Shown here piece by piece: positions 26,903-36,300 of a stretch of DNA of 38,926 nt. Position 1 is the first letter of the stretch, and each line of letters starts with the position of its first letter. The DNA comes from Planctomycetes bacterium GWC2_45_44. GTDB taxonomy: Bacteria; Planctomycetota; Phycisphaerae; Sedimentisphaerales; UBA12454. The translations under genes were made by a program, and so were the position numbers. The stretch covers positions 235-39,160 of the forward strand of contig MHXU01000036.1 in NCBI GenBank assembly GCA_001824555.1, read 5' to 3'. Below the pieces are notes generated by a model. It was not told the DNA's origin, ran no database searches, and saw nothing but the letters and a program-made list of their open reading frames with translations.

Positions 26903-29900
26903 ATGAATAATAAATTTATTATTACTGCCGCGTGTTTTTTAGTTTGTCTTTTTTCTTTTGATTTATGTGCTGCCGATGCAAATGAAGCTCAGGCGGGATA
27001 TTCAATAGATACCCGGCAAAACAATCCTTATGGTCTTTCGCAATGGCAGAGAAAGCCACAATTTTCCATCGTAAATGAACGCAGTGTTTATGAGGCCACT
27101 TGGCGGGCTAAGCCATATCAGGTATGGCCATCAACCGAAGAATGGTGGGATATGCATTTGAAGGTTCACAAGGCCGAGGATTTGCCCCAGGTAGGGCCAT
27201 GGGCTTTCAACTGGATAGTTCGCCGGCATCCATGTTTTATGGTTAGCGGTGATGCACCTCGTTTTTCGCTGGTAGAAACGCCTCGAAACAAGGAAATAAA
27301 CCCCAGATTTTATATGATGGGCGAGCTTCGAATTCGTTGTAGTGTTGGCGAACAATCGTTTTGGCTTGATGAACGCGGCAAAATTAAAACTGTTTATTAT
27401 CCATGGGGTACTGTACATCAGGTTGATTTGCGGCCTGAACTGCCGCTGCAATTTAAGATACAGGCGGTATTGGCGGAGAATTGCGGCATTGTTGTCGAGG
27501 TTTTGCCGATTGGCGATGCAAACAAACCGCTTAACGTCGAGCTGGGGTTGTATTATGGCGGGCTTGATTCCAAGTTCATCAATTTCTTTCCCGAATATTT
27601 TATTATAAATTCCAATGACTCACACAATGATACTGTCGAATTGAATAACAATATGGCAAAATTGGCAGACCCGAATATTCCGCTGAAAATTTTTGTTTCG
27701 GCTGAGCCGACAGGCACTGTGGAAGTTGATTCCGGCAAAACCAGCGATTTTACCACTAACCGAATTGTTTTTAAACATAAATTTTCTACAGGCGAAAATA
27801 TACGCAGCTTTCGAGTGCTCGCCTGCAAAATTGAGGATGACAAATCTGCCAAGCTATCAATTGGAAAATTTGATGAGTATGTCCAGCAGACAAAAAATTA
27901 TTATGATGAAATACTGAATTCGGTTGATATCAAAACACCGGATACAGTGCTGAACACCGGTTTTTATGCTTCGGTAGTAAATTTAGATTATACATATCAG
28001 CCGCCTGGCTGGTTCGAGGGAATACACGAATGGAATTCTTACTTCCTGAACAATTATCATATGTCTGCTGCTGTTGCTTTGGGGCAGTTTGACCGTGCTC
28101 GTGACGGTTTGATGCTGTCTGGCGGCGGCCCCAAGGGACCTGCTCAGGTTTTGGTTTCAGATGGTTCAATCTTTGAGGGCGGACATTCTACCGAAGATGG
28201 TTTGCCTTACTTTATTCTGCAGTTATACCGATATTGGCTGGCCAGCGGCGATATGGAAACTCTCAACAAGCTTTGGGAACCAACTTGCAAAAATTTGGAC
28301 AATATGTTCAATGTTCGCGACCCTGAAGGGGATCTGTTGCTGAACTTCCATCAGGCCTGTAACGCATTTCTTTATCAGGCAGATCATCTTGCTCTGCCCG
28401 GCGATGCAATATCGCCGACGATGATGATGGCTGGCGACCTTGAATTAATGGCTAAAATGGCTGATGCCCGAGGAGAAACGGATAGAGCTCGCAACTGGCG
28501 GCTTCGCAGCGAATATATGTTGGATGAATGTGTTCGCAGGCTCTGGCTGCCGGGCGAAGGAAGGTTTGCGGCGGCGATTGATTATCAGGGGCAATTTCAG
28601 CATGCAAGTTATTATACAGACTATGTTTTTCCAATTCTTTACACGGATGTTGCTAAAGAATATTCATGGATGTGTCTTAAGGCAATGGACAATGATTTAT
28701 GGCCGAATGACCGCCTGATGGGATGTGGCAATTTCAAACCGGATTTATTCGGTAACAACGCAATTCATCCACTTCAGATGAGCGAGGCATCAGAGGCTTA
28801 TTTCAAGGCAGGTCGGTCGGACAGAGGATGGACGCTGTTGCACAGTACCGCTCTGAGTGCTACTGTCCTTACCGATTCTCCGGGCAGTTTTCCTGAATTT
28901 AGTACACGAACAGGATATGGCCTGCCAGATTATGGATTTAGTAACCCGGCAGCGGCCTATCTTAACGCCGTTGTTAGCGGTCTTTTTGGCGTAGAACGCA
29001 CTTCTGCTGATAAGCCTCTAATTTGGCATCCTTCTATCCCGTCAGAATGGCCGGGTGCCAGTTTGAAAGTGAGCGGAATTTCAGTTTCTGTAGAAGGTAC
29101 GATTGAAAACAGAGCGTATAATGTCGCCTTAGGCACGGCCAAGCCGCTTGCCTTTAGTCTGCCTTTATCGGGATACAAAGTGCAAAATGTTACAGATGTT
29201 AACGGCAATAAAATTGAATATAAGGTGTCGTATGAAGTAGGGGGTGGAAATCTTGAAATGACACTGCCGGCAGCAATTGAGCATAAATTCAAAGTATATT
29301 TAAAGCGGTGGGATGTTGATTGGGGAATTCCTAAAGAGGCTGCCGCGTCTGATGTGGTAGAATGGAAACTGCCATTTGACAGTTTTCAACTGGTTGACCC
29401 TCAGAATATTTTTGAATATTTCAGAATTGATGGCAGGGTTTTAAAAGGGAAATTGACGGCTTCTGCAGGGCGGAAAACATTTTTCCTTATCAATCGGACA
29501 GAGGGCGTAAATATGTCTTTTGATTTGAACATTGTCGGGAAATCGGTTCCTGCTGCAAAACGACAAGGCGTACTCAAAGGCAAGCGAGAAGGGCTTGTTT
29601 TGAAAGAATATTTCGATTCTGAGTCGATCAACGGCAAGAATTTTTGGAGATTTGGACAGCACAAATTTGATTTCAGTAAGAACGTAAAAAATATTCAGGA
29701 CGATTATGGCGAATTTGATATAGGCGAGTCTGTTTTTGATGTTCGTGTCAATGGAAAAAATATGATTCAGATTGAGACGGGATTTTCGGATGCGACTACA
29801 CTGGCATTGCATCTTAGCGGGGCTAAGAGATATTTCACTTACGAATTGAATAAGAAAATTTCCGGATTGGAATTTCTGGCTGCCTCGGAATGTCAGATTA

Positions 29901-30175
29901 GACTTACCGGAATGCAGATTGGTCGGATACTGCTGAGATATTCAGACGGATATATACAAATTGAACCACTGATATATGGCGTAAATATCGACAGCTCACT
30001 GATTCCGCATGCCAAAGAAACAACAGTTTATAAACTGGAATGGGCCAAATTCGTGTATCGTTTCAGCGTTGACGCGGATGCGACGAGGCAGCTGCAGAAT
30101 TTTAGTATAGAGATGTTTATGCCTGATTCAAATATCGGCATATTTGCCATCAACAGTATTTCGCATGAAGAATAA
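26903..30175 (+). CDS. Large secreted six-hairpin (alpha/alpha barrel) glycoside hydrolase-like protein
   Basis: Supplied ORF starts at TTG 26861, but ATG 26903 has a GAGGT RBS and signal peptide MNNKFIITAACFLVCLFSFDLCAA. Barrel-like segments WFEGIHEWNSYFLNNYHMSAAVALG, GSIFEGGHSTEDGLPYFILQLYRYWLASGD, LIWHPSIPSEWPGASLKVSGISV (GH78/GH63/GH65-like C-terminal beta region). Confidence 0.65.
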   Translation: MNNKFIITAACFLVCLFSFDLCAADANEAQAGYSIDTRQNNPYGLSQWQRKPQFSIVNERSVYEATWRAKPYQVWPSTEEWWDMHLKVHKAEDLPQVGPWAFNWIVRRHPCFMVSGDAPRFSLVETPRNKEINPRFYMMGELRIRCSVGEQSFWLDERGKIKTVYYPWGTVHQVDLRPELPLQFKIQAVLAENCGIVVEVLPIGDANKPLNVELGLYYGGLDSKFINFFPEYFIINSNDSHNDTVELNNNMAKLADPNIPLKIFVSAEPTGTVEVDSGKTSDFTTNRIVFKHKFSTGENIRSFRVLACKIEDDKSAKLSIGKFDEYVQQTKNYYDEILNSVDIKTPDTVLNTGFYASVVNLDYTYQPPGWFEGIHEWNSYFLNNYHMSAAVALGQFDRARDGLMLSGGGPKGPAQVLVSDGSIFEGGHSTEDGLPYFILQLYRYWLASGDMETLNKLWEPTCKNLDNMFNVRDPEGDLLLNFHQACNAFLYQADHLALPGDAISPTMMMAGDLELMAKMADARGETDRARNWRLRSEYMLDECVRRLWLPGEGRFAAAIDYQGQFQHASYYTDYVFPILYTDVAKEYSWMCLKAMDNDLWPNDRLMGCGNFKPDLFGNNAIHPLQMSEASEAYFKAGRSDRGWTLLHSTALSATVLTDSPGSFPEFSTRTGYGLPDYGFSNPAAAYLNAVVSGLFGVERTSADKPLIWHPSIPSEWPGASLKVSGISVSVEGTIENRAYNVALGTAKPLAFSLPLSGYKVQNVTDVNGNKIEYKVSYEVGGGNLEMTLPAAIEHKFKVYLKRWDVDWGIPKEAAASDVVEWKLPFDSFQLVDPQNIFEYFRIDGRVLKGKLTASAGRKTFFLINRTEGVNMSFDLNIVGKSVPAAKRQGVLKGKREGLVLKEYFDSESINGKNFWRFGQHKFDFSKNVKNIQDDYGEFDIGESVFDVRVNGKNMIQIETGFSDATTLALHLSGAKRYFTYELNKKISGLEFLAASECQIRLTGMQIGRILLRYSDGYIQIEPLIYGVNIDSSLIPHAKETTVYKLEWAKFVYRFSVDADATRQLQNFSIEMFMPDSNIGIFAINSISHEE

Positions 30176-30215
30176 TCAGACTCTAATAACTGAATATAAA
30201 AGGATTATATAAAAA

Positions 30216-33188
30216 ATGAAAAGCAAATTTTTTGTAGTGGTTTTATTATTAGCATTGTTTACTGCTGAAAGTTATTGCGGCAACGAAAGAGTCTTTGACG
30301 ACCCGAATGATGGTTATTCCATGCCGGGGCTTTTCCAGCCGAGAGATTTTGAAACTGTTTCAACAACTTTCACTAATGGAACCCCGTTGTCGCGGGCACA
30401 GAATTACTATATCAACAAAGTTGAGCAGGCTCTGCATAATCAGGTAAAATGGGTTCGTTGGAGCTTTGTAAGAAAGTTATCGAGTTCAGAGATACCAGGT
30501 TTGTCGTTTCTATATGAAAGTAGAGTTTCGCCTGCAAAGTATACTCTGAATGTATTTAATAACGGTAATGTTGCGATTGCTCTAAGTAATAATCCCGGCG
30601 AGCCTAACTCTGTGGTGGTTATAAATCCAAAAGAGGAAAAGACAATTGAGTTTGAATCTTGCACGCCGGGGTCGAATTCTGTTATCGCAGGCTCTGCTGC
30701 CACGCTGACTTTGAATGCTGTTAATATCACCAGCGAAAAAGATTATGATTTATATATGAGAAATTTGCAGGTTTCTTATCCTTTGGCAGATGGCATACGA
30801 GTTTTGCAAATTAAGCAGCCGTCTAAAATTTTGGCTGGACAACCAGTTTCTTTTGAAGTCAAAATTGATGGTAAAATATCTGCTCGGGTGATGGATATAG
30901 AATTACGCCATGAGCCATGGGTGATTTTACGCATTCGTCTTACGCAGAACGAACTTGATAAACTGCAAAAAGACAACATATGTGAAATAAAGCGGGACGT
31001 ACCATGGTATTTATCTTCAGGAAAAGCCACCATAGGGCTGGTTGCCAATGGTTATAGGGTGGACGGGTTTGAAGGGCAGGTTGATATAATTAATAAAGGC
31101 AGTTACGAGCTGCCCAAAACAGAACGCAGGAACTATAACGGCAAGCCTACGGTTTTTTTAAATGGCAAGCCTTTCACATGGAGTGGTTATGCCACTTATG
31201 ACTACAGACCTGGCGCAGTTTCTGAATTCGGGGCATCTGGTGCCAATGTGTTTTTTATAGCTGTAGGTGCTGGCCGGCATATTCACCAAAAAGCCGCACC
31301 GACATGGCTTGGCGGCGATAGTTACGATTTCGGCCAGATTGAACAGCGGGTTTCTACCGCGCTCCAGGCGAATCCTGATGCACGTTTGATTATGAGAGTC
31401 TCGTTGTGTCTGCCGCCATTCTGGTTGCAGGAACACAAAGACAGCAAGGTATTAATTCGAACAGATTCGGGCGATATAGAATGGGAAGAAACCGGCAGCG
31501 CAGCAGCTTCTCTTGCTTCGCAATCGTGGCGGTTGCAGCAGCAAAAAGTGCTGAGAGACTTGATTCAATATTGTAAAAAGCAGCCGTGGGCGGACAGGAT
31601 AATTTCTTTCTTTCCGACAGGTGCGGTTACTGAAGAATGGTTTTCTTGGGGATGCAATGACGGCCAGTATGCTGATTACAGCATAGCCAATGAAAATGCG
31701 TTTCAGGAATGGTGCCGAAATAAATCATATTCTTTCCCGCGAATCCCTGACCCTTCAATACGTAAAAAACCAGGTTATGATTTATTCGACAATACTTACG
31801 AAGGCAGATGGAGCGCAGCTTATACCCGTTTCTATACAGAACTCACAGCCGAAACCATAGAATACTTTGCAAAAACAATTAAAGATGAGACTGAAAACCG
31901 CAGCTTGGTCGGAGTTCTTTATGGCTATACCACCCAGTTAGCCGGAGAGGCCCGCCAAAGCACATCGGCCAACTTCGGTCTGAGAGAAATTATTGACAGC
32001 AAGTATGTGGATTTTGTTACCGGCATTCCACTGCATACTTTTAGAAGTCTTACCGGCGAAGGTTATGATACTTATACATCCGCAACGGCAAGCATTCTGG
32101 CCGCCGGAAAATTTTATAATAACGAGGATGACCTTTTCTCATGGCTGCATAATTATCACTGGTACACAGAATATGACCATGCTGACCCCAGAGCAGGTGC
32201 TATCTCTATGCATCGGCGGGTTGTTGCCAATGATTGCATACACGGCGCTCCGCGTCAGTGGTTCTCGCTTTTTACCACCTGGCATCATGACAGACAACTG
32301 CAATCGGAATTTTCAGAGCAAATACGTATTCATAAAAAGTCGCTTGAATTTGACCGGACTGATACAGAAGAGGTTGCGTTTGTCGTTGACGATACCAGCT
32401 TTGCCTGGCTGCCGCCTGAGACAAAATATACACTGTACACTCATCATTATCTTCTTGGTGCGCTGGGTCGTACAGGCGCTCCGGTCGGAGTGTGGCTGCT
32501 TTCTGATATGGACAAATTGCCTGAACGGATTAAGGTAGTGGTTGTTGCACATTGTGCGGCGGCTTTACCGACGGATATTGAAAAATTAAAGAAACTGATA
32601 GAGAAGGGCGGCAGAACAATTGTTGTTGTCGGTACACCCGGGCTAATTAATCCTGTAACACAGCAAAGGGATTCATCTGCTCCCGCAAAACTGCTTGGAC
32701 TGCCGGTTTTGATAGAAGACGAACCCAAAACAGGAAAAGCTCATGTAGTAAAAACAAATCAGATTGTTTGCAATCTGGCAAGCAGTAAGTGGGGCTCTGC
32801 CGAGCTGGTCAGGCCGCGTGCTTATATTGATGGCCAGGGCTGGCTGGCTTATGAAGATGGCAGGACTGCTGGCGCCGAAAGACCGCTTGCAAATGGCGGG
32901 CGTTTAATATGGTGCGGTGTTCCACCCCATTTAGATACGGATTTTCTGCGTTCATGGCTCATCGAAGCGGGAGTGCATTGCTACGGCCCATGTCAAACCT
33001 TTGTTTATGCCTCTCGTGAATTGGTTGCAATCACTTCGGTATTTGATACCGATAAGGAAATAGAATTGCAATGGCCGAAAGATGTTTCAGTCAAGGATAT
33101 GTTTGACGGTTGGTCTGGGACAGGTAGAAAAATGTCCTGCCCATTCAAGGCTGGTCAAACCAGATTATTTACAGTAAGCACACCTTAG
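30216..33188 (+). CDS. Giant secreted GH42-like / clan GH-A-like protein, paralog 1
   Basis: Signal peptide MKSKFFVVVLLLALFTAESYC; catalytic-like FFPTGAVTEEWFSW and AAGKFYNNEDDLFSW; then EEVAFVVDDTSFAW…VVVVAHCAAALPTDIEKLKKLIEKGGRTIVVVGTPGLIN resembling the GH42 trimerisation (GATase-like) domain. Confidence 0.6.
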   Translation: MKSKFFVVVLLLALFTAESYCGNERVFDDPNDGYSMPGLFQPRDFETVSTTFTNGTPLSRAQNYYINKVEQALHNQVKWVRWSFVRKLSSSEIPGLSFLYESRVSPAKYTLNVFNNGNVAIALSNNPGEPNSVVVINPKEEKTIEFESCTPGSNSVIAGSAATLTLNAVNITSEKDYDLYMRNLQVSYPLADGIRVLQIKQPSKILAGQPVSFEVKIDGKISARVMDIELRHEPWVILRIRLTQNELDKLQKDNICEIKRDVPWYLSSGKATIGLVANGYRVDGFEGQVDIINKGSYELPKTERRNYNGKPTVFLNGKPFTWSGYATYDYRPGAVSEFGASGANVFFIAVGAGRHIHQKAAPTWLGGDSYDFGQIEQRVSTALQANPDARLIMRVSLCLPPFWLQEHKDSKVLIRTDSGDIEWEETGSAAASLASQSWRLQQQKVLRDLIQYCKKQPWADRIISFFPTGAVTEEWFSWGCNDGQYADYSIANENAFQEWCRNKSYSFPRIPDPSIRKKPGYDLFDNTYEGRWSAAYTRFYTELTAETIEYFAKTIKDETENRSLVGVLYGYTTQLAGEARQSTSANFGLREIIDSKYVDFVTGIPLHTFRSLTGEGYDTYTSATASILAAGKFYNNEDDLFSWLHNYHWYTEYDHADPRAGAISMHRRVVANDCIHGAPRQWFSLFTTWHHDRQLQSEFSEQIRIHKKSLEFDRTDTEEVAFVVDDTSFAWLPPETKYTLYTHHYLLGALGRTGAPVGVWLLSDMDKLPERIKVVVVAHCAAALPTDIEKLKKLIEKGGRTIVVVGTPGLINPVTQQRDSSAPAKLLGLPVLIEDEPKTGKAHVVKTNQIVCNLASSKWGSAELVRPRAYIDGQGWLAYEDGRTAGAERPLANGGRLIWCGVPPHLDTDFLRSWLIEAGVHCYGPCQTFVYASRELVAITSVFDTDKEIELQWPKDVSVKDMFDGWSGTGRKMSCPFKAGQTRLFTVSTP

Positions 33189-33261
33189 TATCTGCGGGAT
33201 ATTGTTTGTACGATAATCAAATTAAACAATTTTTTTGAAAGGGACTGCCTATGGGGAAACA

Positions 33262-33275
33262 GAAAAACGTTTTTA
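33262..33275. promoter_or_regulatory. LacI-type operator 5 (GAAAAACGTTTTTA)
   Basis: Same 14-mer as 25585-25598; overlaps the expected -35 of a promoter with TATAAT at 33296-33301. Confidence 0.75.
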
Positions 33276-33316
33276 TTTGTTGATTATTAACAAACTATAA
33301 TTGAGAGGGAATTAAA

Positions 33317-36300
33317 ATGTGTAAAAAAATATTTTTGATAATAACGATTGTATTGGTTGCAACTGGTATGGTTTGGGCTGGTCCTAATTGGAACGGTGCC
33401 ACCGGTGATGGGCTGTGGACTACCAATGCTAACTGGGATAGTGGTGTTGCTCCGGCAACTGGCGATACACCTATAGTTCGTACAGCTTACTATGCAGAAG
33501 CAAATTATCCAGTATTTGCTGCTGGTATGGATGGCAACTATGGCTCACTTATAGTCGGATATCCTGATGCCGAACCCAATAATTACGCGGCCAGATTAGA
33601 TGTAATAGGAGGAACCATGACTGTGGGTAGTCTCTGGATTTCTTTTGGCTTCTCGTCGCCGTATATGGGCGTGATCAACATGAGCGGCGGAGATATTAAT
33701 GTCACTTCTGAAATACGTGTCGGTCACTATGGGGCTGTTGGCACACTTAATATGACAGGCGGCCAGCTTTCCACCGCAGGCAATATGTTTCTTGGTTCAA
33801 ATGGTGGAAAAGGTACCATTCATTTGTATGGCGGTACCATCACTGTTGGTTATTTAGGTGTGTATGATGGAAGTACTATTGATATCAGCGGAACCGGTAC
33901 GATAATTATAGACGGAAATCAGATTGCACTAATTGACAGCTATGTCTATAGCGGATGCTTAACAGGATACGGAAGAAAGAGCGTTACGCGTGATTATAAT
34001 ATCACATACGCAGGTAAAACCACGGTAACAGTACCAGCTTACGATGTTGGGGACGGGTATTCCGCGCCGGAAGTTTACCTGCCACAGGATTTTAACTCTC
34101 TGACGCCTGCATTTTTAAGTGGAGGAACAGGGCCAGGAGATGTGGTTTGGCAGAAACAGAATTTTAACTACATTGATTTTAATCAGGTTACACAGAGCGG
34201 CACGACTTGGGTACGCTTTAACTTCAATAGAAAAAGCCCAAGTCAAGTAACACCGGGGGCATACTTCTTGTATAGGAGCCGTATAGCACCATATCAGTAT
34301 TCGCTACGGGTTAAAAATGATAGCGCCGTGTCAGTCACTGTATCCAGTCCTGATTATTTGTCCAATAGAACTCAACTGTCGCCTGGACAGGAATCCGTTC
34401 TGACATTTTCCACGTTTACGTGGATGGGGCTTGTCGTTCACGATGTGAATAATGCAACGGATTATAGCATTCTGTTAAAAGACTTGACAATTGATTACCC
34501 CACTGATGAACAGCTTGATGTGAATTCTCTAAGTGTACCTGTAAGTGTAACAGCAGACCAGAATGCAACTTTCCATCTCTCAACAGCCGGTACTATAACC
34601 GGTCAGGTACTGGACATTGAGGTAAGACATGAGCCATGGATAATTTGGCGGATTCGCTTAACAGGAACAGAAATAGCTGCACTGAAGAGTAACGGTTCGT
34701 GCGATATAATTCGCACTGTTCCATGGTATTTACCAGCAGGAAATGCATTTGTTGGGTTGGTAGCTGACGGAAAGCGTGTGTCCTATATTGCCGACGTCAA
34801 TACCACTATAATCAACAGTATTTCGCCTCAACTGCCTTTAGTCGAACGGCGAACGTATAATGGGCGGCCCGCATTCTTCCTTAATGATCAGCCTTATAAT
34901 TGGTGTGGGTACTGCCTTGTAACCGGCAGTCTTACTCCAGGTGCATTTATGGAATTCGGGGCTTCTGGGGCGAACATGTTTTTAGTTGAAACCGGTGCAG
35001 GTCAGCACATTAATACACTCCTGGGCAGCAACTGGCTCGGTGGGGATCAGTACGATTTCGGCAAATTGGAGCAGGATGTAACAACTGCGTTACAAGCCAA
35101 TCCTAATGCCTACATTGTAATCAGGCCCACTTTGCGTCTGCCTTCTTTTTGGTACCAAGGTAACGAGAGCAGTCAGGTACTCGTACGAAGCGATCTGGGT
35201 GATTTAGTTTGGAAAGAAGAAGGTTATAAAGCAGCATCATTGGGGTCTAACGCATGGCGTACGCAGCAGGAAACTGTCCTTAGAAAATTAATTCAATTTT
35301 GTAAAGCACAACCGTGGGCCAAGCAAGTTGTTGCATTTTGGCCGGCTTGTGAAACCACTTCAGAATGGTTTGCATGGGCAGTAAATGATGGATTTTATTC
35401 GGATTATAGCGCGATAAATGAAAATAGTTTTCAGGCATGGTGTACGCAGAAAGGATTCAGTTTTCCTCGAATACCCGATCCTTGCGCCCGAGAAAGAATC
35501 GGTTATGATTTGTTTCCGGCAGACGCAAATGGGAAATGGGCTGCTGCATATAGCCAGTATTACACGGACCAGACAACCAATGCCATACACACTTTTGCAG
35601 ACATCATTAAAAACGAGACAGGTGGACGAAGTCTTGTAGGCGTGCTCTATGCCTATCTGCTGCAACTCTCCGGTTGCCCGACACAAAACATTTCGGGTCA
35701 ACTGGGTTTTAGAAGTATAGTAGACGATCCGAATATCGATTTTATTTCCGGTATTCCAAACTGGTGGTTCAGAAATTATACAGGGGCAAAAGCTTATGAT
35801 GGTCATGCATCTGCAACCGAGAGTGTTCAAGCTGCCGGTAAACTGTATGTAAATGAAAACGACCTCTTCTCGTGGCTGATGTCGAGCTTTTATCTATACG
35901 ATGCTAACGACCCACGAGGTGGCGCAATCTCAATGCATCGCCGTGTTATAGCTCACGACATCGTAACCGGAACATCCGCTGAATGGTTTTCGCTAGATCC
36001 GGCATGGCATCACGATACGGCACTTCAGGCAGAATTTGCCAATCAAATTAAACTGCATGAAGATTCATTAAAATATGACCGTACCCCCACAGAAGAAGTA
36101 GCTTTTGTTGTGGATGATACCAGTTTTGCATGGGTGACCCCATCAACACTGTTTCCATCCTACACAAATGATGATATGTTAAGTGGATTGGCGCATACAG
36201 GAGCGCCTGTGGGAGTCTGGGTATTATCCGATTTGGATAAATTACCAGCTCGAATAAAGGTGGTTGTTATTGCCCAGGCACAAGCGGCGTTGCCGGCAGA

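Noticed and set aside
31993-32538. 181-aa plus-strand ORF
   Set aside because: Out-of-frame shadow within the 30216..33188 coding sequence.
35360-35830. 156-aa minus-strand ORF inside the giant paralog
   Set aside because: Antisense to a clearly coding frame conserved between paralogs.
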